Shown here: positions 43,949-53,755 of the stretch, one piece after another
Layout of the letters: every line of letters starts with the position of its first letter
Position numbering within the stretch: position 1 is the first letter of the stretch
DNA from: an uncultured Prevotellaceae bacterium
Lineage (GTDB): Bacteria; Bacteroidota; Bacteroidia; Bacteroidales; Muribaculaceae
Reading direction: 5' to 3'
Length of the DNA: 64,000 nucleotides
NCBI GenBank assembly: GCA_947169265.1
Contig: CAMVPC010000008.1
Location: 30,259 to 94,258, forward strand
The notes under the pieces: generated by a model
Databases searched by the model: none
Seen by the model: the letters and a program-made list of their open reading frames with translations, nothing else
What the model was told of the DNA's origin: nothing
Translations under genes and position numbers: made by a program

Positions 43949-45892
43949 TTATTGCTCGAGGAGCAAGCCGTAAAGGGCGGTCACATCGGCGCCGCTGATG
44001 GTTCCGTCACCGTTCACGTCGGCATTGCCGGCCACCGCGGTGCCATCGAGCAGATAGCCATAGAGGGCGGTGACGTCGGCGCCACTCAGGAGGCCGTCGC
44101 CATTCACGTCGCCCTTGACGGCGGCCTTGATGAAGTCCTTCACGTCGGCCATCTCGGTGTTGAACACGTGCAGGTTGGTACCCCCCTCGGTGCGCGACAC
44201 GAAGGCGATGACGTGCAACTTGTCGATGTTCCAGGCGGCGGGAAGCGTGGTCGACAGCGTGTTCTCGTAGTCGGTGGTACCTACCAGCGTAAGGGCGTCG
44301 CCGGCAGCAGCCGTGGTGAGGCGGTCGCGCATCACGTGGTTGTGGGTGTACTTGGTGACCCAGCGACCCTGGTTGAGCTGACGCGCCACGAGCGAATCCT
44401 CGGTGATATAAACCGTGTAACCCACTTTGCCGTCGAACATTTCCACGAGGCCATCGTGAATATTGCCACTGATGGTGAGATCCAGCTTGCGCGTGTCGGG
44501 GTCAAGCGTACCGTCGATGTTCACCGTAGCCAGCGCCGGTAAGTTGGCGGGATTGAGCGCGTATTCGCTGTAGTACTGCGCGGCCTGTGCGGCATAATCC
44601 TCATAGTAGCCAATCGAGACAGGCAGCGAGCCTTGGAATCCAAAGTCGAGGCGGTTGAACACGGCACCGGGGAAGAAAGAGTATCCCAGCAAGTTGAGCT
44701 GTTGCGTGGCCTTTGTCGTGTTGTAGGGGTCGACCGACGACTGGTTACCGTGAATCGACACCCACGCGATGTCGTCGCGCATCTGAGAGAGCTTGGTGAG
44801 CATGTTCTCGCCCAGCGGGCAATAGGTGCACGAGTTGCTGGTGATGTGCTCAATGAGATACTTTTGGCGGTCGAACTCTTTGTTATACACATAGATGGGG
44901 GTGCTCAAGCGCTGACCCTCACCGGGCTCGCCGATGGCCTGGTCGTTGAGGCGGGCGCCCACGATTTCGATGGTGTGCTTGCCCGGCGCGATGTCGGCCG
45001 GCACGGTTGCCTCCAGTTCGACGGTAACTGGCATCACGTTGAGAGCCTGCTCGACGGGGATAGTCTCGACCTCCACTCCATCGACAAACGTAGTGACAGC
45101 GAAGTTCTCGACCGTGCCCACACCCATATTGGCGGCATCGAGCATAAACGACAGTTTGCCGCCGACCATGGCATAGCCATAAGTGGCCAGGTTGCTCAGC
45201 TGCAGATTGAATTCGGGGAAGTGGTCGCTCTCGACAACGGCCTGCACGCTCAGGTTGCCATAATCGGTAAGACCCACGTCAACCCAACCGGTGGTACCCG
45301 TGAGGCCCTTCATGTAAGTGACTTGAATCGTGCCCTCCTCGACGGTCGAAATCGGGTAAGTGGCTTCGGTGGACGTTGACAGTTGCTCATACTCAAAGCC
45401 GATGGCCACACCGCGCGATGCGGTGGTGGCGTCGATTTCGGCAGGCTCGGCGAGCGCGAACTCGTTCCAGCCGTAAGGCAGGGCCGCGTTCACAGCCACG
45501 CAGGCCAGCGTATCGCTCGAGATGGCACCCGTGGCGGTGAGCTTGAGCACGAAAACCTTGTTTACCTGGGTGCCGGCACTGGCCATACCCACGCGAATGC
45601 GCTTGAGCTTGCCGCCCTCAAACATCTTGACCGACGAGGCGGGCACCACGGCGGCAATCGAGAGCGTTCCCGGATAGCTGGGCAACCCCAGGCCGCTACC
45701 TTGCTCCGCAATACTCTCGCTGATGTAGTTACCCATGATGAGCTCATTCTGGCCCAACTCAATGGCACGCTGCGGCGCCTTGGCGCGTTGCGTCGCGCGC
45801 GGTTGCGCTTGCGGGTTGCGCTCCACGTTAATTGCGGCAAACCCCGCGACAGGCAGCAAAGCCGCCAAAAGAATAAGTAATGATTTTTTCAT
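43949..45892 (-). CDS. Omp28-like thioredoxin-fold protein with C-terminal dockerin
   Basis: 647 residues with a signal peptide (1-19). Residues about 45-340 are beta-rich. An Omp28-type thioredoxin-like domain starts near 345 with the cysteine motif SNSCTYCPLGE. Residues about 590-647 form a type I dockerin-like module with two calcium loops, DVNGDGLLSGADVTALY and DVNGDGTISGADVTALY. Omp28 proteins are secreted or surface-anchored. It is the last gene of a five-gene redox operon. No cohesin was recognised in the window. Confidence 0.85.
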   Translation of the reverse strand: MKKSLLILLAALLPVAGFAAINVERNPQAQPRATQRAKAPQRAIELGQNELIMGNYISESIAEQGSGLGLPSYPGTLSIAAVVPASSVKMFEGGKLKRIRVGMASAGTQVNKVFVLKLTATGAISSDTLACVAVNAALPYGWNEFALAEPAEIDATTASRGVAIGFEYEQLSTSTEATYPISTVEEGTIQVTYMKGLTGTTGWVDVGLTDYGNLSVQAVVESDHFPEFNLQLSNLATYGYAMVGGKLSFMLDAANMGVGTVENFAVTTFVDGVEVETIPVEQALNVMPVTVELEATVPADIAPGKHTIEIVGARLNDQAIGEPGEGQRLSTPIYVYNKEFDRQKYLIEHITSNSCTYCPLGENMLTKLSQMRDDIAWVSIHGNQSSVDPYNTTKATQQLNLLGYSFFPGAVFNRLDFGFQGSLPVSIGYYEDYAAQAAQYYSEYALNPANLPALATVNIDGTLDPDTRKLDLTISGNIHDGLVEMFDGKVGYTVYITEDSLVARQLNQGRWVTKYTHNHVMRDRLTTAAAGDALTLVGTTDYENTLSTTLPAAWNIDKLHVIAFVSRTEGGTNLHVFNTEMADVKDFIKAAVKGDVNGDGLLSGADVTALYGYLLDGTAVAGNADVNGDGTISGADVTALYGLLLEQ

Positions 45893-45919
45893 AAGATTTA
45901 TATTTATAAATGATTAACA

Positions 45920-46606
45920 CTATTCGTCGAGTAGTAGCGAGTAGAGTGCGGTGACGTCGGCGCCGCTCACGAGGCCGTCGCCATTCACGTCGGGATTGCC
46001 GTCGACATTCTTTCCGTCGAGCAGTTTGCCGTAGAGCGCCGTGACGTCGGCACCGCTCAGGAGTTTGTCGCCGTTCACGTCGCCTTTGACAACAGGTGCG
46101 GGGTTGGCGTCAAAGACGATGGTAATTTTCGGTCCGTAAGCCACATGGGTGTAAGTGGGCGGGAACGATGACGAGGCGCGTTGCACGTCGATTTGCAGCG
46201 TGGCGACGCATTTCCCGGTCCCCAACGAAATCCACTCGGCTCCCAGCGGTCGCGACTCGTTGGCTTTCATGATGCCCGAGCCGGTGCGAAAGTTTCCCGT
46301 GGTCTCTTTTACGGTACATTCGATGGGGAAACAAAGCTGGAACAGGCCTCCGTCGAGGGTGTTCACCGCGTAGTTGAGGGCTATGGCCGCCGACTGCGAC
46401 GTGGTATTGAGCACAGAGAGTCCGCTATCGAACATCAGTGCGGTTTCCCCTGTCTCGGGGTCGTAATAGTCGGTGGCCTCGGTGATGGTGACCGTGGCGC
46501 CGTCGGGCACGGTGTTGCCGTTCTTGTCGACGAAGATGAAGGTGTCGTCGGCTTGCGCCGCCAGGCCGGCGAGCGCGAGGGTGCAGAGTAATGCTAACTT
46601 TTTCAT
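45920..46606 (-). CDS. Secreted protein of unknown function with C-terminal dockerin
   Basis: 228 residues with a signal peptide (MKKLALLCTLALAGLAAQA). The middle (about 22-170) is beta-rich with two Cys (LCFPIECTVKE) and has no recognised family. The C-terminal module has two calcium loops (DVNGDKLLSGADVTALY and DVNGDGLVSGADVTALY) and is very close to that of the next gene. It lies 12 bases after the Omp28 lipoprotein gene. Confidence 0.75.
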   Translation of the reverse strand: MKKLALLCTLALAGLAAQADDTFIFVDKNGNTVPDGATVTITEATDYYDPETGETALMFDSGLSVLNTTSQSAAIALNYAVNTLDGGLFQLCFPIECTVKETTGNFRTGSGIMKANESRPLGAEWISLGTGKCVATLQIDVQRASSSFPPTYTHVAYGPKITIVFDANPAPVVKGDVNGDKLLSGADVTALYGKLLDGKNVDGNPDVNGDGLVSGADVTALYSLLLDE

Positions 46607-46618
46607 TGCTTGAGGTTT

Positions 46619-47425
46619 TTATTCGGTTTGTGGTGGAGTGGGAATTGCTTCGGTGGCCTGGAGCACGCCGTCGGCTGTATAGACAAAGGCAACCACGACG
46701 AGACCACGCGGGTCGGTCACGTTGTCATAGTCGGCGAGCGCGACAGTGTGTTCCAGCGTGAGCGGCACGCCCGTTTTCAGTGTCACATCCTCGCCCCAGG
46801 TACCGTTGAGTGCCGCACGCAGCACATGGTGGTGCACATATTCGCTGTCGGTGCTGCCGTCGGGTTGCAGCTGGAAGGCGACCACGCCGTCTTCCACGAG
46901 CCACAGCTGGAGCTTGGCGCCCGCCACGTCGGCGCCGCTAAGCATCATGGTCGACACGGCCAGCGTGCCGGCCTCCTCGTCGAGGGTGGCACCGAGCGCG
47001 ATGGTCACCGGCGTGGTGAGCTGTATTTGTTCGTAAACCCGGGCGTTCCACGACGGATAGTCGACAAGGCCCTGCCGGTTCACCATACCTATGGGCTGGT
47101 GGTCGGCACCGGTGGCGGCAAAGTAGGCGTCACCCTCGTCGGTGGCGAGCGCATAGCGCTTCCCCAGCATCGAGCGTGAGAAGGGCCCGGCGTGGATGCT
47201 CACGGCGATGACCCTGCCGGCGTCGTATTGTTGCATGATTTTGTCGATCTCGGCGCTGGCCGTGGGGCAGTTGACGCATCGCTGGCCGGTGAAATCCTCG
47301 ATGAGGATGGTGCGTTGCGCTTCGGGTATGGGCACGTCAATGAACCGTTCGTCGGGCGACACGTTGTCGCAGGCGGCGAGCACGGTCATCGCTATAGCGG
47401 CGAAAAACAGTTGTGAAATTTTCAT
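46619..47425 (-). CDS. Omp28-like lipoprotein with thioredoxin fold
   Basis: 268 residues with lipobox MTVLAAC19. The thioredoxin-like domain begins ILIEDFTGQRCVNCPTASAE, with the CxxC pair at Cys50 and Cys53. A beta-rich domain follows (about 150-260). It matches the Omp28-related outer-membrane proteins of Bacteroidetes and may be a surface thiol-disulfide partner of the TlpA protein in the same operon. Confidence 0.85.
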   Translation of the reverse strand: MKISQLFFAAIAMTVLAACDNVSPDERFIDVPIPEAQRTILIEDFTGQRCVNCPTASAEIDKIMQQYDAGRVIAVSIHAGPFSRSMLGKRYALATDEGDAYFAATGADHQPIGMVNRQGLVDYPSWNARVYEQIQLTTPVTIALGATLDEEAGTLAVSTMMLSGADVAGAKLQLWLVEDGVVAFQLQPDGSTDSEYVHHHVLRAALNGTWGEDVTLKTGVPLTLEHTVALADYDNVTDPRGLVVVAFVYTADGVLQATEAIPTPPQTE

Positions 47426-47430
47426 CGCGT

Positions 47431-49077
47431 TTAGAAGTTATAGTTATAAGTCATCGTGAAACCTTTCACCGGAGGCTCGTAGCGGCACACGCCACCCGAG
47501 CAGTTATAGCCGCCACTGGTGCGCTTGAAGCCGCCCTGAATGCGGTGGGCGCCGGCGCTGTAGGCGAGCAGTACCTCGTAGAAGTGCAGTTTGCTTCCGC
47601 CGCAGTTCCACTCGTCGGCCACGGTAATCATCCAGTGTGGCGGCAACGAGAGCTCGAGCAGTCCGTAGGCCCAGTCGCCATCGTCCTGCTTGGTGAAGAG
47701 ATACTGCGCCTCGCCGCGCAATATCACTTTGGGACTAATCTTGTAGGTGCAGTCGGCCACGATGGTATTAGCCCGCACCATGCCTCCCTCACCCTCGATG
47801 GCGGTCATGTTATAGCGCTGGTTGATGTACAAGAGCGTGAGTCGCACCTTCGAGGAGAGTTTTTTCTCGAGGCTCACGTTAAAATCCTGGTAATAAACGG
47901 TCTTTCCCCATTTCCAGAAGGAGCTCGCGGGGCCGTCGGTACCCGCCACGCGGGGCTCGTCGACGTTCGAGAGCGAGTGGATGTGGGAGAAGTTGACCCG
48001 CAACGTGGTGCCGTAGCGTCCACCCAGCGCCGTCTTTTTCTTGAATGTGTAGCTCGCCTCGGCCTGATAGGCCCATTCACCTTGGGGCCTGGTGGCATAG
48101 GGATAGAATGACGGCAGGTCGTAAGTATGCTCCATCGTGAAAGCCGGCAGGTGGTTAATCATCGACGACAGGCCGCTCATGGTGCGCTCGCTGCGCCACG
48201 ACATGTTTTCGCTGCGCTTGGCCTGCACCAACAGGCTCAGGCCCGGCTTGGAATAAGAAGCCGAGAGCATCACCACGTTGCCGGGGGCATAGGTGTATCC
48301 ATTGTCCCACGACGGGTCCTGGCTCTTGTGGGCCCACTCGAAGAGCACGTTCACGCCGCGTTGCTGCCACTGCGCGCGCAAGTCCACGGCGTGGGTCCAT
48401 CGCGGCAAGTTCAGGCGGTGGGCGGCGTCGGTCATAATGACATCATCGCCCTCGTGCTTACCCACCCATGAGACGCCCAGGGTGAGGTGGGCGTCGTGGG
48501 CGCTGAGCGCCTTGGCCCACTGGTCGAGCGACACTTCGGCGTCGGCGCCGCCGATGAGCGCACGGTTGTAGTGCCAGTAGCGCCGCTGCGCTCCGGCGAG
48601 CGCCTTGAGCGTGACACCATCGACAGGCCGGTAAACGATACGTCCTCCCAGCAGCGAGTTGTCATGTCCCAGCGAGCGTTCCTCATAGGTGCGCAAGATA
48701 AAACCCGAGCCAAACTGCTCATAGAAATTACCGGCGGTGATTTCAACGCGATTGAATTTTCCTTTCACCCACACGTTAGGCAGGCCCCAGCCCTTGAAAC
48801 CGCTCTCGAAGCCCGGCAGCGGATAGCGCAAGAACTCGAAGCGGGCCCCGGCATCGACCCATTTGCTCGACAGAGTCACGTCGGCATAAGTGTTGGTCAT
48901 CACCTTGTTATCGCCCACGGTGAAACCGATGGCCTCGTCGTTCATGGGAATGAGCCACTCACTCTCGACGCTACCGATCACGGTCACCCGGCGCTCGGCC
49001 ACCGAGTCGGTCTGTTGCGCGTGTGTCGGCAAGGCCGCCAGCGACAATAATATTAATAATGTGGCCGCGCGCGTCAT
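47431..49077 (-). CDS. Outer-membrane barrel protein, DUF6029-like
   Basis: 548 residues with a signal peptide (ending LPTHAQ). The rest alternates in amphipathic beta strands and ends in an aromatic strand (KGFTMTYNYNF), as for a large outer-membrane barrel. It resembles the DUF6029 family that I recall next to TlpA and Omp28 genes. Two Cys near the C-terminus (YNCSGGVCRYEP) could form a disulfide. It overlaps the TlpA gene by four bases (ATGA). Confidence 0.75.
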   Translation of the reverse strand: MTRAATLLILLSLAALPTHAQQTDSVAERRVTVIGSVESEWLIPMNDEAIGFTVGDNKVMTNTYADVTLSSKWVDAGARFEFLRYPLPGFESGFKGWGLPNVWVKGKFNRVEITAGNFYEQFGSGFILRTYEERSLGHDNSLLGGRIVYRPVDGVTLKALAGAQRRYWHYNRALIGGADAEVSLDQWAKALSAHDAHLTLGVSWVGKHEGDDVIMTDAAHRLNLPRWTHAVDLRAQWQQRGVNVLFEWAHKSQDPSWDNGYTYAPGNVVMLSASYSKPGLSLLVQAKRSENMSWRSERTMSGLSSMINHLPAFTMEHTYDLPSFYPYATRPQGEWAYQAEASYTFKKKTALGGRYGTTLRVNFSHIHSLSNVDEPRVAGTDGPASSFWKWGKTVYYQDFNVSLEKKLSSKVRLTLLYINQRYNMTAIEGEGGMVRANTIVADCTYKISPKVILRGEAQYLFTKQDDGDWAYGLLELSLPPHWMITVADEWNCGGSKLHFYEVLLAYSAGAHRIQGGFKRTSGGYNCSGGVCRYEPPVKGFTMTYNYNF

Positions 49078-49562
49078 GGCTTGGCCATTTTCTTAACCAC
49101 CTCAATGAGCTCATCCTCGGCGCCATCGGTGTAGCCGTTGTGCCTGTAGACGATTTCGCCATTGCCGTCGGCGATGACCACATAAGGGATGAGCTGGCCG
49201 CCCAGCGCGCGCTTGAGTTCGCTGTTAGGGTCGAGCAGAATGCGGTAGGGCCAGCTGTGCGAGTCGACGAGCGGCTTCACCTTTTGGATGGTCTGTGCCT
49301 CGTCAATCGAGACGGCGACGAGCTGGACACCGGTTTGTTGCCGCCACTCGTCATAGACCTCGGCGATGGCCGTGAGCTCGCGGTTGCACGGCTTGCACCA
49401 CGTGGCGAAGAAACTGATGATGGTGGGCTTTCCGGCGGCGAGGGTGTCGACGCGCACCTGGTTTCCGTCCATGTCGTTCAGGGTGATGGCCGGCAGCTGT
49501 GCTTGTGCCGTGAAGGCAAAGGCCAGTGTAGCCACAATCGATAGGAAAACAGTCTTTTTCAT
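49074..49562 (-). CDS. TlpA-family thiol-disulfide oxidoreductase
   Basis: 162 residues with a signal peptide (1-22). The thioredoxin fold carries the active site FFATWCKPCNRE (Cys56, Cys59) and the cis-Pro region LIPYVVIADGNG. It acts in the periplasm or on the surface, reducing or exchanging disulfides. It is the first gene of the operon, translationally coupled to the barrel protein, and likely a redox partner of the two Omp28-like proteins. Confidence 0.92.
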   Translation of the reverse strand: MKKTVFLSIVATLAFAFTAQAQLPAITLNDMDGNQVRVDTLAAGKPTIISFFATWCKPCNRELTAIAEVYDEWRQQTGVQLVAVSIDEAQTIQKVKPLVDSHSWPYRILLDPNSELKRALGGQLIPYVVIADGNGEIVYRHNGYTDGAEDELIEVVKKMAKP

Positions 49563-49611
49563 TGTTTCGATATTTTATGGGGTTGGCTAACTATTAATTA
49601 TAGTGGGTTGG

Positions 49612-49650
49612 CTAAAAACGGTGAGCGGTGGGCACAAGGCTCACCGCTCA
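49612..49650 (-). terminator. Terminator after secA
   Basis: A perfect 9-bp stem (TGAGCGGTG at 49622 with CACCGCTCA at 49642) is followed on the minus strand by CCGTTTTTAG. It lies just after the secA stop. Confidence 0.75.
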
Positions 49651-49663
49651 TTGTTATGGAGTA

Positions 49664-52600
49664 TCACTGCTGGTCGAGTTTGCCGTGGCAGTTTTTGTAC
49701 TTCTTGCCGCTGCCACAGGGGCACGGGTCGTTGCGTCCCACCTTGGGTCCCACGCGCACCGGCGTGGTGTTGCGCACCGGTCCACCGTTGTGGCTCGCGT
49801 TCATCGCCGCCTGGCGTTGGAGTCGCGCGGCGCGTTGCATCTCGTCCTCGCCGCGTCCCTCGTTGTAGCGGGTGCGCGGTGTGTTCGACTTGGGCATTTC
49901 GCGCTGCTGGTCCATGTTGTTATCCTCATTCATGGGGATTTGTCCACGCATGAGTACCGACACGGCGCGGTCGTTGATACGCCCCAACGTGGTCTCAAAG
50001 AGGTTGTAGGCCTCAATCTTGTAGATCACGAGGGGGTCCTTTTGCTCGTAGCTCGCGTTTTGCACGCTTTGCCGCAACTGGTCAATCTCAAGCAGGTGCC
50101 GTTTCCACACCTCGTCGTAGGAATGGAGCAAGATGGCCTTTTGCCACTCCTTGACGAAAGAGCGTCCGTCGGTGGCGACGACCTCGGCGGCATTGGCCAG
50201 GGGGTAGTATTTCTTGCGGCCGTCGGTAATCTCGAAACGTCCCATTCCCAGGTCTTTGGGGTCGATGCCCTTTATTTCGGCGAAGCGGGTGACAATCTTG
50301 ACGGCGTCCTCGCGCAGACGGTCGGTCTTGCGGTTGAAGGCCTGGATGGCGTCGTCGGTGAGGCGCTCAAGCACTTGCGAGCTGTCGAGCGAGCGGTATT
50401 CGTCCTCGCCGAACGACGGCTCGATGGCGAGTTTCGAGAGCGTTTCCATCTTGAAGTCGTCGTACTCTTCGGGGCCGAACTTGTCGACAATGCTCGAGCA
50501 TTCGTCCTCAATCATGCGGATGATGTCGGTGCCGATGCGCTCGCCCTTGAGGGCGTTGTTGCGGCGCGAGTAGATAACCTTGCGCTGCACGTTCATCACG
50601 TCGTCATATTCGAGCGTGTGCTTGCGTTGCCCAAAGTGGTTCTCCTCGACGCGCTTCTGCGCGTTCTCAATGCTCTTGGTCACCATCTTGCTCTCGATAG
50701 CCTCGCCCTCCGACATCTGCTTGTCGAGGAAAGCGAGCATGCGCTTGTTGGTGGCAAACCAGCGCATCACCTTGTCCTCAAACGAGACGAAGAACACGCT
50801 CGAGCCCGGGTCGCCCTGGCGACCGGCACGGCCGCGCAACTGGTTGTCGACACGGCGCGACTCGTGGCGCTCGGTGCCGATGATGGCCAAGCCGCCAATG
50901 AGGTTGCCCTTCTCGTCTTTCATCTCGCGCACGGCCTTGGCCAACTTGATGTCGGTACCACGACCGGCCATATTGGTGGCCACGGTCACCACACCCTTGC
51001 CGTTGATTTGCTGGCCTGCCTGGGCCACAATCTCGGCCTCCTGCTGGTGATACTTGGCGTTGAGCACCTGGCAGCTGATGTGACGAAGGTTGAGTTGGCG
51101 CTTGAGGCGCTCCGAGATTTCGACGCTGGTGGTACCCACCAGCACGGGGCGTCCCATTTCGCTCATCTTGACGATTTCGTCGATGACGGCGTTGAATTTC
51201 TCGCGCTCGGTGCGGTACACGCGGTCGGGCATGTCGCGGCGAATCACCGGTTTGTTGGTGGGAATGCTGACCACGTCGAGCTTGTAGATTTCCCAGAACT
51301 CTCCCGCCTCGGTCATAGCCGTACCGGTCATACCCGCCAGCTTGTAGTACATGCGGAAGTAGTTTTGCAACGTCACGGTGGCAAAGGTCTGGGTAGCTGC
51401 CTCGACCTTCACGCCCTCCTTGGCCTCGATGGCCTGGTGGAGGCCGTCGCTGTAGCGGCGTCCCTCCATGATGCGACCGGTTTGCTCGTCGACGATTTTC
51501 ACCTTTCCCTCCTCGTCGACGATATACTCATCGTCGCGGTTGAAGAGCGTGTAAGCCTTGAGCAACTGCGTGACGGTGTGCACGCGCTCGGCCTTGACGC
51601 TGTAGTTTTGCAGCAATTCGTCTTTTTTGTTGAGTTTCTCCTGGTCGGTGAGCGGCTCATTGGCCACGGCCGAGAGCTCGCTGGTGATATCGGGCAAAAC
51701 GAAGAACTTGGGGTCGTCGGTGCCCTGGGTGAGCACGTCGATGCCCTTGTCGGTGAGCTCCACGGTGTTGTTCTTCTCGTCGATGATGAAGAACAGCGGG
51801 TCGGTCACCACGTGCATCTCGCGGTTGTTGTCCTGCATGTAAATCTTTTCGGTGTCGAGCATCTTCGCGTTCACGCCTTCTTGCGAGAGCAGCTTGATGA
51901 GGGGCTTGTACTTGGGCATGCCCTTGAAAGCGCGGTAAAGCAGGAACGAGCCTTCTTTCACCTCCTCGGGGTCGTCGCTGGCAAATTTCTTGCGGGCCTG
52001 CGACACGAGCTGGTTGATGAGCGTGAGCTGCGCCTTGTAGACGCGCTCCACGTTAGGCTTGAACTCGTCGAACATCTGGTCCTCGCCCTTGGGCACCGGT
52101 CCGCTGATGATGAGGGGCGTGCGCGCGTCGTCGATGAGCACGCTGTCCACCTCGTCGACAATGGCGAAGTAGTGGGGACGTTGCACGAGCTCATCGGGGT
52201 CGGTGGCCATGTTGTCGCGCAGGTAGTCGAAACCGAACTCGCTGTTGGTACCAAAGGTGATGTCGCACTGATAGGCGTCGCGGCGCTCGTGGCTGTTGGG
52301 CGTCGTCTTGTCGATACACGACACGCTCAAGCCGTGGAACATGTAAAGCGGGCCCATCCACTCCGAGTCGCGCTTGGCAAGGTAGTCGTTCACCGTCACC
52401 ACGTGCACGCCGCGGCCCGCCAGGGCGCGCAGGAACACGGGCAGGGTAGCCACCAGCGTCTTTCCCTCGCCGGTAGCCATCTCGGCAATCTTACCCTGGA
52501 AGAGCACGGTGCCGCCAATGAGCTGCACGTCGTAGTGGACCATGTCCCATGTGATTTCGTTGCCGCCCGCCATCCAGTGGTTCACATAGATGGCCTTGTC

Positions 52601-53050
52601 GCCCTCGATGGTCAGGAAGTCGTGGCCATCGGCGGCGAGCTTACGGTCGAAGTCGGTGGCGGTGACCTCCACGGTCTCGTTTTGCGCGAAGCGGCGCGCC
52701 GTCTCCTTGACGATGGCAAAGACCGTGGGCAGCGCCTCGGTGAGTTTCTCCTCGATGATCTCGAGGATTTCCTCGTCGAGCTTGTCGATGCGGTTCCACA
52801 GTCCCTCGCGCTTGTCGTAGTCGAGCGTCTCTATCTCGTCGCGTATGCTTTGTATCTCTTCGTTAAGCGGGCGTGTGGCCTCTTTGATTTCCTCGCGAAT
52901 CGCTGCGCTGCGGGCGCGCAGACCGTCGTTGTCGAGGGCCTCGATTTCGGGGTATACCGCTTTTACGTTTTCCACATAGGGCAGCAGTTTTTTCAAGTCG
53001 CGGTCGCTCTTGCTGCCAAATATGGATTTCAGGAAGTCGTTAAATCCCAT
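49664..53050 (-). CDS. secA: Preprotein translocase ATPase SecA
   Basis: 1128 residues, longer than the E. coli protein (901), which is normal for Bacteroidetes. It drives Sec-dependent export. The Walker A-like motif is [11 protein letters not shown], the helicase motifs include [20 protein letters not shown] and [12 protein letters not shown], and the C-terminal zinc-binding tail is [17 protein letters not shown]. An N-terminal insertion region (about 60-140) is typical of the phylum. It lies 79 bases after the FKBP gene. Confidence 0.98.
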   Translation of the reverse strand: MGFNDFLKSIFGSKSDRDLKKLLPYVENVKAVYPEIEALDNDGLRARSAAIREEIKEATRPLNEEIQSIRDEIETLDYDKREGLWNRIDKLDEEILEIIEEKLTEALPTVFAIVKETARRFAQNETVEVTATDFDRKLAADGHDFLTIEGDKAIYVNHWMAGGNEITWDMVHYDVQLIGGTVLFQGKIAEMATGEGKTLVATLPVFLRALAGRGVHVVTVNDYLAKRDSEWMGPLYMFHGLSVSCIDKTTPNSHERRDAYQCDITFGTNSEFGFDYLRDNMATDPDELVQRPHYFAIVDEVDSVLIDDARTPLIISGPVPKGEDQMFDEFKPNVERVYKAQLTLINQLVSQARKKFASDDPEEVKEGSFLLYRAFKGMPKYKPLIKLLSQEGVNAKMLDTEKIYMQDNNREMHVVTDPLFFIIDEKNNTVELTDKGIDVLTQGTDDPKFFVLPDITSELSAVANEPLTDQEKLNKKDELLQNYSVKAERVHTVTQLLKAYTLFNRDDEYIVDEEGKVKIVDEQTGRIMEGRRYSDGLHQAIEAKEGVKVEAATQTFATVTLQNYFRMYYKLAGMTGTAMTEAGEFWEIYKLDVVSIPTNKPVIRRDMPDRVYRTEREKFNAVIDEIVKMSEMGRPVLVGTTSVEISERLKRQLNLRHISCQVLNAKYHQQEAEIVAQAGQQINGKGVVTVATNMAGRGTDIKLAKAVREMKDEKGNLIGGLAIIGTERHESRRVDNQLRGRAGRQGDPGSSVFFVSFEDKVMRWFATNKRMLAFLDKQMSEGEAIESKMVTKSIENAQKRVEENHFGQRKHTLEYDDVMNVQRKVIYSRRNNALKGERIGTDIIRMIEDECSSIVDKFGPEEYDDFKMETLSKLAIEPSFGEDEYRSLDSSQVLERLTDDAIQAFNRKTDRLREDAVKIVTRFAEIKGIDPKDLGMGRFEITDGRKKYYPLANAAEVVATDGRSFVKEWQKAILLHSYDEVWKRHLLEIDQLRQSVQNASYEQKDPLVIYKIEAYNLFETTLGRINDRAVSVLMRGQIPMNEDNNMDQQREMPKSNTPRTRYNEGRGEDEMQRAARLQRQAAMNASHNGGPVRNTTPVRVGPKVGRNDPCPCGSGKKYKNCHGKLDQQ

Positions 53051-53129
53051 TTCTTTTTATTGTTTCGTGATAATATTGTTATTTGTTTCGTGATTCTTGA
53101 TATAGCAAATCGCGTGCCACGGGGCGGTC

Positions 53130-53717
53130 TTAGCGCCTGGGCGCGTTCAGCTCCAGCTTGGGGATGCCCACCAGCTTGATGTCGAACTGCAACACCGCGT
53201 AAGGGTCGATTTCGCCCATCGACAACGTGCCGTAACCCACGTTAGAGGGGATAATCACGCGGCAGCTGTCGCCCACACGCATCGCACACAAGGCGATGGT
53301 CCACCCCTCAATCACATCGTCGCCCAGCTTGGTGCGGAACACGCCCACTGCCGGCGTCGTGCGCTGGTAAGACGAGTCGAAGGGTTCATCGTTGTAGAGC
53401 ATACCCTTGTACTTAACATCGACGGTCGACGTGTAATAGGGCTTGGCGTTACCCTCGGTGAGCGCGCGGTCGTTGTACCAGTGCATATACACCTTCGCCG
53501 AGCGGTCCCAGGGCGCGACGACTTCGGTGAAGTAGTTGGTGCCGTCGCTGTTCTTGCGGTTTTGTTGCTCCAGCAGCCAGTCGTCGTTGAGTTTCTTCCA
53601 CTCGGCATATTTCTTGCTCACGCCGTTCACGATTTCGTCATCGTCGTCGCCACACGAACTGATGACCAAAGGCACCAGCCCCAGCAGACACATTAGCAGG
53701 AAAGGAATTTTTTTCAT
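53130..53717 (-). CDS. FKBP-type peptidyl-prolyl isomerase lipoprotein
   Basis: 195 residues with lipobox LVISSC22 followed by acidic GDDDDE. A helical linker (KKYAEWKKLNDDWLLEQQ) leads to an FKBP domain (about 95-190), with VDVKYKGMLYNDEPFDSSYQ, GWTIALCAMRVGDSCRVIIP and YGTLSMGEIDPYAVLQFDIK. It probably helps fold exported proteins at the envelope, consistent with lying next to secA. Confidence 0.88.
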   Translation of the reverse strand: MKKIPFLLMCLLGLVPLVISSCGDDDDEIVNGVSKKYAEWKKLNDDWLLEQQNRKNSDGTNYFTEVVAPWDRSAKVYMHWYNDRALTEGNAKPYYTSTVDVKYKGMLYNDEPFDSSYQRTTPAVGVFRTKLGDDVIEGWTIALCAMRVGDSCRVIIPSNVGYGTLSMGEIDPYAVLQFDIKLVGIPKLELNAPRR

Positions 53718-53755
53718 CGGTTGCTAAGAAAATTTATCGGTCGGTAGTGGAGAGA

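Noticed and set aside
49628..53179. A 1183-residue open frame on the plus strand
   Set aside because: It is the complement of secA, which has full family motifs. High GC and codon bias keep the opposite frame open.
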